A stretch of DNA of 64,000 nucleotides from Niallia circulans (GCF_003726095.1 NZ_CP026031.1:3162001-3226000), one strand, 5' to 3'; numbered from the stretch's first letter, positions 53,044 through 61,530 are shown. A program made the numbers and translations. The notes: generated from the letters alone by a model not told the origin.

Positions 53044-53967
53044 TTATTTAAAATTAGCAAGGATATTTTCAACTGCCATTAAGCTCATTTTATTGACTGC
53101 ATCCACACTAGAGGCAGCAGCATGTGATCCGATAATCATATTATCCAGCTCCAGCAGTTCCTTCTTTTCTGGTGGTTCCTTTTTGAAAACATCTATTCCT
53201 GCTCCCCAAATTTTCTTATTCCGCAGAACATTATAAAGGGCATCTTCATCAATCAGTTCTCCGCGAGCTGTGTTGACCAATACAGCCGTTTCCTTCATCA
53301 TGCTGAATTCTTTCTCACTAAATAAATTGTTTGTTTCTGGAGTTGCTGGTAGATGAAGAGTTATAAAGTCACTTTCTTTCACAAGGTGTTCCAAATCCAC
53401 ATAAGTCACCTTGTATTCTTTAGCGAACTCATTATCTGGGCAAACATCGTAAGCTAGGATATCCATGTCAAAGCCATGGGCTCTCTTAATAACGCCCTTT
53501 CCAATTGCACCGGTCCCAATCACACCAAGTGTTTTTCCATATATACCAATACTTGTTTTTTTGCTCCAATCCATTACACGGCATGATTGATCGATTTCTA
53601 CTATTCTTCTCGCAATCGCTAACATTAGAGCGAAAGTAAAATCCGCGACAGAGTCGGCGTTTGCATTTCGAGTAATCGTTACTGGGATATTGTTGGCTTT
53701 GCAATAGTCGATGTCAATATTATCTGTTCCAACGCCATATTTTGAAATAACCTTTAACCGTTTCGCCTCTGCTAGGACATCAGCATTCAATGGATCCACG
53801 CCAACAATAACTGCATCTACATCCACTATTTCTTTTTTCATTTCTTCTTCCGTCATGATTCTTCCATATGGGTTAGTAACCACTTCAAAGCCATGAGCAG
53901 TTAATATTCGGCTAGCCTCTTCACTGTGTTTTCCAAAAGATCTGGGAGTAATGAGTACTTTCGGCAT
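53044..53967 (-). CDS. D-2-hydroxyacid dehydrogenase, phosphoglycerate dehydrogenase-like
   Basis: A 307-residue NAD-dependent dehydrogenase without a C-terminal ACT domain. The Rossmann loop is TLGVIGTGAIGKGVIKRAHGFDMDILAYD near residues 145-173. Catalytic Arg lies in LVNTARGELIDEDAL near 232, the Glu in VFKKEPPEK near 262 and the His in IIGSHAAASS near 282. It is smaller than serine-pathway SerA. In this operon it more likely reduces a 2-keto sugar acid or its phosphate. A second dehydrogenase of the same superfamily lies two genes upstream. AAGGAGGG precedes the ATG. Confidence 0.85.
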   Translation of the reverse strand: MPKVLITPRSFGKHSEEASRILTAHGFEVVTNPYGRIMTEEEMKKEIVDVDAVIVGVDPLNADVLAEAKRLKVISKYGVGTDNIDIDYCKANNIPVTITRNANADSVADFTFALMLAIARRIVEIDQSCRVMDWSKKTSIGIYGKTLGVIGTGAIGKGVIKRAHGFDMDILAYDVCPDNEFAKEYKVTYVDLEHLVKESDFITLHLPATPETNNLFSEKEFSMMKETAVLVNTARGELIDEDALYNVLRNKKIWGAGIDVFKKEPPEKKELLELDNMIIGSHAAASSVDAVNKMSLMAVENILANFK

Positions 53968-54005
53968 TTGTCTCCCTCCTTTTCTCGTTTCCTAATTTTT
54001 AGGTA

Positions 54006-54671
54006 TTATACGAATCGTAAATATTGTTCAACTTCCGCTAAATCCCGAAAAATTTTTGGCTTGAGCTTACGAATTATATCTGTTTCCTTCACAAAATCAG
54101 GGATAAAAAATGCTGGAATGCCAGCAAGATAGGCCGCTTGAATACCTGCGGGGGAATCTTCCAATACAAGAGCCTCTTTCGGATTCACCTTTAATCGAGT
54201 ACAGACTTCAAGGAAAATATCAGGGCTTGGCTTTCCATTTGGTACTTCCTCTCCTGAAACATATAAATCAATGAAAGCAAGTGTGTCTGATACAGTTAGA
54301 AATCGATGAATTACTTCTCTCGCACTTGATGAAGCTACAGCTATCTTTATGCCCTGAGACTTTAAAAAGGAAAGTAATTCGTCCAATCCTGCTTTTTTAA
54401 AATGAGGTTCTCTAATAAACAAATATTCTAATTCATGCTTTTTTAAACGCATGTATGCTCGCCACTCTTGCACAGGTTGATCTGGACCATAATAATCAGC
54501 CATTTTTCGAATAATATCTTGATTCGTTATGCCGATCAACTGTTCAAATAGTGTCCTTTCAAAAGAAAAGCCATAATGGGCAGCTGCCATTTGCCACGCT
54601 CGATAGGCTAACTTTTCCGTATCAAACATTAAGCCATCCATATCAAAAATAACTAATGATGGAATTCCCAA
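54006..54671 (-). CDS. HAD-superfamily phosphatase/phosphomutase
   Basis: A 221-residue HAD protein of the beta-phosphoglucomutase-like subgroup. The nucleophile motif is VIFDMDGLMFDTE near residues 7-19, the second motif IAVASSSAREVI near 110, then the Lys in NGKPSPDIFLEV near 145 and LVLEDSPAGIQAA near 165 with the acidic pair. A TTG at 54671 is favoured because AAAGGAG lies 7 bases upstream; the longer start at 54692 would include that site in the coding region. It may dephosphorylate or isomerise a sugar phosphate intermediate of the operon, or clear dead-end phosphates. Confidence 0.82.
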   Translation of the reverse strand: MGIPSLVIFDMDGLMFDTEKLAYRAWQMAAAHYGFSFERTLFEQLIGITNQDIIRKMADYYGPDQPVQEWRAYMRLKKHELEYLFIREPHFKKAGLDELLSFLKSQGIKIAVASSSAREVIHRFLTVSDTLAFIDLYVSGEEVPNGKPSPDIFLEVCTRLKVNPKEALVLEDSPAGIQAAYLAGIPAFFIPDFVKETDIIRKLKPKIFRDLAEVEQYLRFV

Positions 54672-54710
54672 ACTAATTCTCCTTTCATTCAATAAAACGC
54701 CTGGGACAAA

Positions 54711-55703
54711 TCAGCCTTGGAACAACTCCACATTGACCACATTGTCCGGTCTCTCTTTTTTAAGCGTTCTTTCTATATCTGACACTACTTTTTCTCCCAT
54801 TCCTCTTAAGCATTCCATTGTATAGGCGGAAGTGTGCGGGGTCACCAGAACATTTTCATATTGGAAAAATGGATGGGTTTTATCCACTGGTTCCCCTTCT
54901 AAAACATCTGTTGCGAGCCCTGCAATTTTGCCGCTCTCCAATGCCCGCAATACAGCATCCTGCGCCCACAATTCACCACGTGCCGTATTAGTGATATACA
55001 CCCCTTCTTTCATTAAAGAAAATTCGTGATCAGACAGAAGATGGTAGCTTCCCTCATTAACAAATGCATTTAATGAAATAATATCGGACTGTTTTAATAA
55101 TTCTTCTAAAGAAACACTTTCCGCACCTTTTTGTTCCAGTTCCTCTTTTGTTTGATAGGGATCATATGCTAGTAATCTAGCATTAAAGCCATCCTTGAAA
55201 ATCTCGCCAACTCTACTTCCTATATTCCCTAATCCAATTACACCAACTGTTTTCCCATTGATTTGATGTCCAACAAATTGAGCTCGATCTGCCCAACGGC
55301 CTTCTCTTGCTGCCGTTGCTGCTGGATATGTTTTTCTCACTACTGCTAAAAGGTTAGTAACTGCATTTTCCGCCACAGCATCCCTTTCTACTAATGCAGA
55401 TACAATGGTCACAATCGTCCCTTTTTCTGTTGCAGCTTCTATATCAATGTTGTTATACCCTATCCCATGACGGGAAATAATCAGTGTTTCGTCCTTTTGT
55501 TCAAAGAATTCCCTCGTAAAAAAAGGAGTAACGCTGGATATAATGATCGTAAACCCCTGCAATTTTTCTGCGAGCTCTTTTCCCGAAATATTTACAGGGA
55601 AGGTAAATCTTTTTATCTCTCCAATGCTTGCAAGACGTTCTATTTGATCAGGGAATCTTTCTCCAAAACTACTTGAATTTACAATTGCAATTTTGTTTGC
55701 CAT
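54711..55703 (-). CDS. D-2-hydroxyacid dehydrogenase, second copy
   Basis: A 330-residue NAD(P)-dependent dehydrogenase. The Rossmann loop is TVGVIGLGNIGSRVGEIF near residues 150-167, the catalytic Arg is in ITNTARGELWAQDAV near 240, the Glu in DVLEGEPVDKTH near 270 and the His in VTPHTSAYT near 292. It is clearly diverged from the dehydrogenase at 53044, so the two probably act on different keto acids or at different positions, as with 2-keto and 5-keto or 2,5-diketo gluconate derivatives. AAAGGAAC precedes the ATG. Confidence 0.85.
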   Translation of the reverse strand: MANKIAIVNSSSFGERFPDQIERLASIGEIKRFTFPVNISGKELAEKLQGFTIIISSVTPFFTREFFEQKDETLIISRHGIGYNNIDIEAATEKGTIVTIVSALVERDAVAENAVTNLLAVVRKTYPAATAAREGRWADRAQFVGHQINGKTVGVIGLGNIGSRVGEIFKDGFNARLLAYDPYQTKEELEQKGAESVSLEELLKQSDIISLNAFVNEGSYHLLSDHEFSLMKEGVYITNTARGELWAQDAVLRALESGKIAGLATDVLEGEPVDKTHPFFQYENVLVTPHTSAYTMECLRGMGEKVVSDIERTLKKERPDNVVNVELFQG

Positions 55704-55749
55704 TGCTTTGTTCCTTTCCGCTTAAATTGTGCCTTACTGAACATATGGG

Positions 55750-55793
55750 GAAGGAATGAAATCACCTTGAGAAAACGGTACTTTCATTCCTTC
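55750..55793 (-). repeat. Inverted repeat inside the PTS operon
   Basis: GAAGGAATGAAA and TTTCATTCCTTC form a perfect 12-bp stem with a 20-base loop between the IIB gene and the second dehydrogenase gene. No T tract follows on the minus strand, so an mRNA-stabilising or partial stop function is more likely than full termination. Confidence 0.55.
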
Positions 55794-55797
55794 ATAT

Positions 55798-56292
55798 CTA
55801 TTTTTTAATCGTTTTTAATCCATCTGTTAATGAAACTTTTTTGCTGTCTGGAACCGTTTGGAAAAATATTTCGATTCCTTTGGCATGTAACGACTTTAAA
55901 TTATCAACGTCTGTTTCTGTTAACGCAACGGTGGGGATAACAAATTGTGCCTCTCCCTTTTTTGAAACGCCTCCTATATTGAGCCTAGTAACAGGTAACC
56001 CCTGTTCCACAACTTCTTTCACACTAGCAATATATTTAAAAAGTAGGACAACATTATCTTTTCCAAACTGATCGCTATTCCATTTTTCAACTACTTCTTG
56101 ATTGCTGTATACCTGAATCTTCAATCCAGAAGAAGAGTTTGTATTTATATAAATATCTTTCATAAATTCATCAGATGCTGTTTCGTTGTCAATAACATAA
56201 AGGGCATTAGTCCCCAAACCTTTTGACCATTTTGTCATTACTTGTCCATGAATTAAGCGATCATCTACTCTTACTAAATTGATTTTCCCCAT
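55798..56292 (-). CDS. PTS mannose-family component IIB
   Basis: A 164-residue cytoplasmic phosphotransfer protein. The phospho-accepting His is in VRVDDRLIHGQVMTKWSKG (His15 from the chosen start). Later blocks VVLLFKYIASVKEVVEQG and LNIGGVSKKGE are typical of mannose-class IIB. The ATG at 56292 follows GGGAGG; the start at 56310 does not. It takes phosphate from IIA and passes it to the sugar entering through IIC/IID. Confidence 0.9.
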   Translation of the reverse strand: MGKINLVRVDDRLIHGQVMTKWSKGLGTNALYVIDNETASDEFMKDIYINTNSSSGLKIQVYSNQEVVEKWNSDQFGKDNVVLLFKYIASVKEVVEQGLPVTRLNIGGVSKKGEAQFVIPTVALTETDVDNLKSLHAKGIEIFFQTVPDSKKVSLTDGLKTIKK

Positions 56293-56319
56293 GCTGGCCT
56301 CCCTTTTCACATTAAATAT

Positions 56320-56733
56320 TTATTTCTTTAAGAAATTCCGATTCAAATGATGAATTCCACTTGTACCTGTTCCCTGCACTGTTTGTATTAAATTATTGGC
56401 ATCTTCTTCTGTTTGGTAGAAAGTTAATAATTCAATTAACATCGGCATATTGATTCCCGTTAATATGTGTAAGTCATACTTGCTTAATAACGATAAAGAT
56501 ACATTAGAAGGGCTGCCGCCCAATAAATCTACAAGTAAAATGGTTTCCAAGCCGTTTTTCTCATTCTCTTGCACTATTTTACTTGCATCCTCTCGCAAAT
56601 CATCTACTGATTCACCTGGGCGCAGTGCTAAAGCTCGTAAATTTCGCTGAGGTCCCATAATCATTTCTGCACTTTTAATGAGCTCGATGCCGAATTCCCC
56701 ATGTGTAATCACCAAAATTGCTCGATTTTCCAT
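56320..56733 (-). CDS. PTS mannose-family component IIA
   Basis: A 137-residue EIIA-Man-type protein. The phospho-accepting His is in ILVITHGEFGIELIKSAEMIMG (His11), followed by LVDLLGGSPSNVSL near residue 68 and LTGINMPMLIELL near 92. It receives phosphate from HPr. AAAGGAG precedes the ATG. IIA and IIB are separate genes here rather than fused. Confidence 0.9.
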   Translation of the reverse strand: MENRAILVITHGEFGIELIKSAEMIMGPQRNLRALALRPGESVDDLREDASKIVQENEKNGLETILLVDLLGGSPSNVSLSLLSKYDLHILTGINMPMLIELLTFYQTEEDANNLIQTVQGTGTSGIHHLNRNFLKK

Positions 56734-56810
56734 ACACCTGCTCCTTTACTTTGGGATAATCTAATCAATTTTTTCCTTACCTATATAATCACTTCTCAAA
56801 AATAATAGAT

Positions 56811-57680
56811 TTATAAAACTTTGATTGCACCGAGTACAATTAATGTACCAGTTAGCCATAATAATCCTTTGGTGATATTAAAACCTTTTTTATCAAAGTA
56901 TAAGTAAACACCTAATACGGTTAATAAAGGTAATAACCCTGGTAAAATCGAGTCTAAAATATCCTGCAGTACAAATTGTTTTTCTGATAGAGTAAAGGAT
57001 AGTGAGCTGCTTACTTTTACATAGGACCCTGCCAAGATGCCCATCATAAACAATCCAAGAACAGATAATGCATCAATCATCGTTTTAATACGGCTGCCTG
57101 CTAAAATTTCTTTGGCCGCATTACGTCCCAACCCGTAGCCCATTCTGACAAAATAATAGCCATAAAGAAATGTTACGAGCGTGAAACCAAGGAACGGAAA
57201 TAATGCTCCAAGAGGACTGCCTGCCATCGCCCATGGCAAGGCGATTGCTATAAAAATATATTGGACAGTACCGGAGTCAATCGCATCTCCAATCCCTGCT
57301 AGAGCACCCATCAATCCTACTTTTGTATTGTTGATCATGTCTGGACTCGGCGCTTCTTCCTCTTTTCCTTCAGCAAGTGCTTTCGCGCGTGACTCCTCAA
57401 GGGATGCTGTAATACCAGTCAATGTACCTCCGCCCCAAATGGCTTGCGTGTTAAAAAATAATAAGTGCCTTTGGTACGCCTCGCTTAAATCTTTTTTATC
57501 TTTATATAATTTTTTCAGAATTGGCGTCATTCCAAATAAAAAGGAAGGAGCCACCATTCTATCAAAGGTATGCGGGATTTCATTTGCCCACCACCATCTT
57601 GCCCAAGCCTTAAGCAAATCTTTTTTTGTGATTGGCTCAGGGTAATTCTCTGGACTTTGTTTCTTTTCTTCTGCGCTCAT
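56811..57680 (-). CDS. PTS mannose-family component IID
   Basis: A 289-residue membrane component. Typical features are LLKAWARWWWANEIPHTFDRMVAPSFLFGM near the start, HLLFFNTQAIWGGGTLTGITASLEE near 70-95, and GIGDAIDSGTVQYIFIAIALPWA near 135-157. With IIC it forms the sugar channel. The ATG at 57680 follows AAAGGTGG by 8 bases. Confidence 0.9.
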   Translation of the reverse strand: MSAEEKKQSPENYPEPITKKDLLKAWARWWWANEIPHTFDRMVAPSFLFGMTPILKKLYKDKKDLSEAYQRHLLFFNTQAIWGGGTLTGITASLEESRAKALAEGKEEEAPSPDMINNTKVGLMGALAGIGDAIDSGTVQYIFIAIALPWAMAGSPLGALFPFLGFTLVTFLYGYYFVRMGYGLGRNAAKEILAGSRIKTMIDALSVLGLFMMGILAGSYVKVSSSLSFTLSEKQFVLQDILDSILPGLLPLLTVLGVYLYFDKKGFNITKGLLWLTGTLIVLGAIKVL

Positions 57681-57704
57681 CAATCAACCCACCTTTTTAA
57701 GTTC

Positions 57705-58472
57705 TTAAGCTGCTTCCTTCCCTCTCGTGAATAATACATACAGACCAGCAAGAATAGCACCGAAAATCGCATACGTTACCGTATTAATCTGTAAGTCTTT
57801 TAATGCAACACTCATGAAGTATGCTAGAAAAAAGAATAAAAGCAGTTCCTTTTTACCGATAACATGCATAATAACGGCAATACCCAGAGCAGCAAGACCG
57901 CCGCCAACTACTTCAAGCACGTGGATAATTGGACCATCGCTAATTGAATTAACAAAATCAGCAACAACCGGAGCTCCATAGTAAAGAGCAATAAACACTA
58001 ATGGAACATAAAGAATGAAACTTATGACAATCGGGATAATGATGACAGATGTAAATATTCCTCTGTCATTTACATCTGCTGCATATTTATCTAACACTCG
58101 CAATGCAAACGTATTCAAAAAGAAGCGGAATTGATAAGCGTAACTACCAAGTATTCCAACTGGAACTGCGATAGCCACTGCTTTTTCCGGTGTAAAATCC
58201 CCTAATACAGCTACTGTTACAGCAATAGCTGCCGCGATAGCAGGCTCACTTGGCAATGCACCTCCTGGCGCAACTGCGCCCATATAAACTAATTGAATTG
58301 CCGCTGTAATAATCATTGCTTCTGTTATATGTCCTGTTACAATTCCCACAACTAACCCTGTCATTAACGGGCTAAAGCGCAATGTTAAAGTTGCATAGCC
58401 TATCCCTCGGGACATAACGATTGCAACCCAAATGGAGATTATTAGTGCTTGACCAATGGATAGTGTTGCCAT
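57705..58472 (-). CDS. PTS mannose-family component IIC
   Basis: A 255-residue membrane component with about seven hydrophobic segments. SRGIGYATLTLRFSPLMTGLVVGIVTG and AVAPGGALPSEPAIAAAIAVTVAVL are family features. ATG 58472 is favoured over the GTG at 58484, which is part of GGGAGTG. It lies before IID in the operon. The substrate range of this class includes hexoses, amino sugars and, notably, sugar acids such as gluconate and glucosaminate. Confidence 0.9.
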   Translation of the reverse strand: MATLSIGQALIISIWVAIVMSRGIGYATLTLRFSPLMTGLVVGIVTGHITEAMIITAAIQLVYMGAVAPGGALPSEPAIAAAIAVTVAVLGDFTPEKAVAIAVPVGILGSYAYQFRFFLNTFALRVLDKYAADVNDRGIFTSVIIIPIVISFILYVPLVFIALYYGAPVVADFVNSISDGPIIHVLEVVGGGLAALGIAVIMHVIGKKELLLFFFLAYFMSVALKDLQINTVTYAIFGAILAGLYVLFTRGKEAA

Positions 58473-58580
58473 TTGTCTTATCACTCCCTTATATTTTAAA
58501 AATGTTCATAATTGCACAAACTACTACAACACTAGCCTCCTTCCGCAGAAAAATATGAAATAATTATATAAAATATAAAA

Positions 58581-59477
58581 TTACTTCCTAATCACACGGT
58601 GGCCGCCAAATTCATTACGGAGAGCAGCGACCACTTTCGCAGAAAAACTATCCTCTTCCAAAGATCGGTTTCTCATCATTAGGGACAAAGCAATAATGGG
58701 AACAGGAACTTCTAAATCTAATGCTGTTTCAACTGTCCACTTCGCCTCACCTGATGATGCTACCATTCCACGAATATTTTCGAGTCTAGCATCTTTTTGG
58801 AAGGAGGATTCCATTAATTCCATAAGCCAGCTCCGAATGACAGAACCATTATTCCAGACAGCAGCGACTTTAGCTAAATCAAAATCATACTGACTTTGAT
58901 TCAACACTTGAAATCCCTCACCAATTGCTTGCATAAAGCCATATTCAATTCCGTTATGAACCATTTTTAAGAAATGACCGCTGCCAGATTCTCCTGCATA
59001 TAAGTAACCATCTTGAGTAGAAACACTTTTAAATATTGGTTCTATTCGTTCAAAAATCTCCTGTCTGCCTCCGATCATTAAACAGGCTCCCTGATTGGCA
59101 CCTAAAATTCCTCCTGATGTACCTACATCTAAGAAGTAAATGCCCTTTTCCTCAGCTACTGCAGCACGGCGGATGGAGTCTTTATAATTTGCATTTCCAC
59201 CATCAATGACAATATCATCCGCTTTCATTTTTCCGAGCAGCTTTTCTATCACGATTTCACTTGGTTTTCCTGCTGGTACCATCACCCATACCACTCTTGG
59301 AGATTGCATATTTATAAGCATTTGATCTATACTTTCCACAATATGTATCCCATTTTCATTCGCTCTATTTCTAGCATCACTAGATTTGTCAAAACCATAG
59401 ACAGAATGATGATTGTTTGCTAAGTTTAACGCAAGGTTATATCCCATTTTTCCTAAACCAATCATTCCAATTTGCAT
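58581..59477 (-). CDS. 6-phosphogluconate dehydrogenase-like protein (decarboxylating type)
   Basis: A 298-residue protein, the length of the short NAD-type Gnd (YqeC/GntZ-like) rather than the 470-residue form. It opens MQIGMIGLGKMGYNLALNLANN (Rossmann loop). VIDGGNANYKDSIRRA near residue 80, LDVGTSGGILGANQGACLMIGG near 115-137, and the catalytic Lys in SGHFLKMVHNGIEYG near 170 follow. Expected reaction: 6-phosphogluconate to ribulose 5-phosphate and CO2. As the first gene of a mannose-PTS operon it argues that the PTS delivers gluconate or a ketogluconate as its 6-phosphate. AAGGAG lies 7 bases before the ATG. Confidence 0.87.
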   Translation of the reverse strand: MQIGMIGLGKMGYNLALNLANNHHSVYGFDKSSDARNRANENGIHIVESIDQMLINMQSPRVVWVMVPAGKPSEIVIEKLLGKMKADDIVIDGGNANYKDSIRRAAVAEEKGIYFLDVGTSGGILGANQGACLMIGGRQEIFERIEPIFKSVSTQDGYLYAGESGSGHFLKMVHNGIEYGFMQAIGEGFQVLNQSQYDFDLAKVAAVWNNGSVIRSWLMELMESSFQKDARLENIRGMVASSGEAKWTVETALDLEVPVPIIALSLMMRNRSLEEDSFSAKVVAALRNEFGGHRVIRK

Positions 59478-59932
59478 CAAACCACTCCTTGTTTACAAAC
59501 AGCTTATTCTTTGTAAATGCTTGTGACTTTGAAAAAGTATTGCCATTATTGTTTATTCTTACATGCAGATTATTTTAAGCATGAATCTACTTTTTTTCGT
59601 GTACAATTGCTAGGTTAATAGATAAATGGGCATAGCTATCCCTTCACTAATTTGCTACGCTCATCGAGCATCCTAGAAAATGATGTACCAAATAAATGCA
59701 ACTTATTTATATGTCAGAAAGCTCTTACAACTTTCTGGTCCATTCTAAAAACTTAGTAACTACCGGAAACTTACTACTATTTTTTTCACAAAGTGACATT
59801 TACTAGCTAGAACACCGGTGGGCAAATATCATTTGTTAATTCAAATTATACACGTTTTTTCGAGCGAGTCAACCAAAAATAGTCGAATTTTCGTATAAAT
59901 ACGTTTTTTCGTGTGAAAGGAGTTTAATATTA
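59478..59932. other. Intergenic region between the PTS operon and an XRE gene
   Basis: About 450 bases with no gene. I looked for a sigma-54 type -24/-12 promoter for the PTS operon and did not find a convincing one. Near the right end, CGTATAAATACG (59893-59904) is a perfect palindrome that could be the XRE autoregulatory site. Confidence 0.45.
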
Positions 59933-60379
59933 GTGAAAAAGATTGAGCATATTGGGGAACGTATCAAATTATTAAGAGAAAAACATGGATTATCACAAGC
60001 TGCTTTCGGAAAAAGAATTGGGGTCTCTTCGGGAAATGTCGGAGACTGGGAAAGTGAGAAAAAGAAATCATTACCTGGAGCTAAAGCCATCTATACTATT
60101 GCGAAGGAATTTGAGGTTTCTGCTGATTGGTTGCTTGCTGGAGAGGAATTTTTAGGAGATTCATCCTTAAAAAGCGGAAATATAGTAATCCAGGATGACA
60201 AACCATCCATCAGCACTAGTATCATAAAAGAACGAGAATCCATTAATGAACTCGCCCTCGACGAAACATTAACAGAAGAAGCAAAAGAACTAGTTTCCAT
60301 ATTTAATAATTTAAATGAGCGAGATGCAGCCGAATTATTAATGATTGCTCGAATGAAACGCGATTTTGAAAGTCGGTAA
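59933..60379 (+). CDS. XRE-family transcriptional regulator
   Basis: A 148-residue regulator. The N-terminal helix-turn-helix is IGERIKLLREKHGLSQAAFGKRIGVSSGNVGDWESEKKKSLPGAKAIYTIAKEFEVSADWLL, residues 6-67. This matches phage-repressor-like XRE proteins. The C-terminal part (residues 100-148) is helical and acidic and could be an oligomerisation region. The GTG start follows AAAGGAG. A palindrome lies about 30 bases upstream. No phage genes are nearby, so this is probably a stand-alone chromosomal regulator; its target is unknown. Confidence 0.82.
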   Translation: MKKIEHIGERIKLLREKHGLSQAAFGKRIGVSSGNVGDWESEKKKSLPGAKAIYTIAKEFEVSADWLLAGEEFLGDSSLKSGNIVIQDDKPSISTSIIKERESINELALDETLTEEAKELVSIFNNLNERDAAELLMIARMKRDFESR

Positions 60380-60383
60380 CGGT

Positions 60384-60472
60384 CGACGGTTCTTGTACAG
60401 GCATTCGTTACCCAATGGGGAATGGTTCCAGTCCTATCTTGTGCCTATAACATGGTAACAGTAGAACCATCC
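60384..60472 (+). terminator. Extended, imperfect copy of the repeat-family hairpin
   Basis: GACGGTTCTTGTACAGGCA at the left faces TTGTGCCTATAAC and AGAACCATCCC at the right, with GTTACC/GGTAAC in between. It is longer than the other copies and follows the XRE stop by 4 bases. Confidence 0.55.
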
Positions 60473-60612
60473 CTCCTATTCTCTTATATCCTCTCCTGCT
60501 AGGTTTTTGACATTTTCTAATCCTTTGGAAATAGCGATAAACTGTTCCATATAAGTAATGGGACCTCATAGGAACCTATTCCTTTAAACCCGCTATTCAT
60601 TATAAGAGCCTA

Positions 60613-61098
60613 TTATCGGATATCCTTTCTATCTTCCATTGATTTTCTTACCCTCCATGATTTGATCATCTGTGTCTCTAGGATATAGGGAGATACTTCC
60701 GTAAAGATTTTTTCTCCATTTTTAAAAATGATAGCGCTTTTAAATTTTTCATTGTGCTTTACTGGGTGTATGTGATCGATATGCTCGGTGAAGATCCATT
60801 GACAGTGAAATTGCCTAGGAGCATGGGTGGGAAATGCATATATATTTCTTTGGGGGTTAATTGGCATAGGCAGTCTTTTCTGCATTCCTAATTTATATGT
60901 AATGGAACGACGTCTTCCATCAAAATCAGAACCTCCAATTAATAGATTCTCCTTGATTATGTCAAAGGGAGTTTCTTTGACATACACAGTCCGATCTACT
61001 TCTTTTACCACTGCGTCACATTCGATTGCTTCGATGGGCATGATGGTCATCGTCCGTTCATTGGCAATATATTTATTTAAAATACACTCTTTCTTCAT
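60613..61098 (-). CDS. ComK-family protein, short form
   Basis: A 161-residue protein of the ComK family. The match covers the conserved core: MTIMPIEAIECDAVVKEVDRTVYVKETPFDIIKENLLIGGSDFDGRRRSITYKLG, then NPQRNIYAFPTHAPRQFHCQWIFTEHIDHI, then IIFKNGEKIFTEVSPYILETQMIKSWRVRKSM. ComK of B. subtilis (192 residues) activates competence genes; this form lacks the C-terminal tail that MecA/ClpC uses to degrade ComK. AAGGAG precedes the ATG. It lies 30 bases after a small XRE gene and is probably co-transcribed with it. It may be a second ComK or the only one; the window cannot tell. Confidence 0.82.
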   Translation of the reverse strand: MKKECILNKYIANERTMTIMPIEAIECDAVVKEVDRTVYVKETPFDIIKENLLIGGSDFDGRRRSITYKLGMQKRLPMPINPQRNIYAFPTHAPRQFHCQWIFTEHIDHIHPVKHNEKFKSAIIFKNGEKIFTEVSPYILETQMIKSWRVRKSMEDRKDIR

Positions 61099-61128
61099 CC
61101 TTTACACTCCTTCTTTTTTACACACTTT

Positions 61129-61368
61129 TTAATCTAGTTCCTCCATTGTCTCTTTAATAAGTACTGCATCCAGCTGTAAATCAAGTACTTCACAAATCTT
61201 ATATAAGGTACTTACTATCGGTTCCTTTTGCCCTCTTTCGATTTGTCCAAGGTGAGCATAGTGTAAGCCTGTTTCATCCGCAAGCTCAAACTGAGTGAGC
61301 TTTTTCTGTAACCTCCTCTCTTTAAGTAATTTATAATCAATACAACTTTTTTCCCCTCTTGTTTTCAA
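61129..61368 (-). CDS. Small XRE-family regulator upstream of the ComK-family gene
   Basis: A 79-residue protein that is essentially one helix-turn-helix domain: YKLLKERRLQKKLTQFELADETGLHYAHLGQIERGQKEPIVSTLYKICEVLDL. The TTG at 61368 is chosen because AAAGGAGG lies 8 bases upstream; the GTG at 61377 is inside that site. It precedes the ComK-family gene in what looks like a two-gene operon, so it may repress or time that gene. Confidence 0.8.
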   Translation of the reverse strand: MKTRGEKSCIDYKLLKERRLQKKLTQFELADETGLHYAHLGQIERGQKEPIVSTLYKICEVLDLQLDAVLIKETMEELD

Positions 61369-61483
61369 CTTTATCACCTCCTTTAGAACTATTATGAAGG
61401 AAATGAATAACCAGTAAAACTTCCTATAGGTAGGAATTTGTTAACATTTTGTTAATTTTTAGGAACTAACTGTAAAAACAGAA

Positions 61484-61530
61484 AAAAGACGGTTCGATGG
61501 AAGGTCATTGACCTCACAAGAACCGTCCCT
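61484..61530 (-). terminator. Repeat-family hairpin overlapping the end of the GGDEF-EAL gene
   Basis: AAAAAGACGGTTCGATGG with an inner GGTCA faces TGACCTCACAAGAACCGTCCC. The stop codon of the GGDEF-EAL gene (61514-61516) lies within the right arm, so the final residues of the protein are encoded by the repeat itself. Confidence 0.75.

Noticed and set aside
57181..57645. Plus-strand 154-residue frame inside the IID gene
   Set aside because: It is antisense to a clear PTS gene; its composition mirrors the complementary strand.
59478..59640. Sigma-54 promoter for the mannose-PTS operon, as in lev operons
   Set aside because: ATGGCAATACTTTTTC loosely resembles a -24/-12 element, but spacing and core bases do not fit, and no LevR-like activator is in the window.
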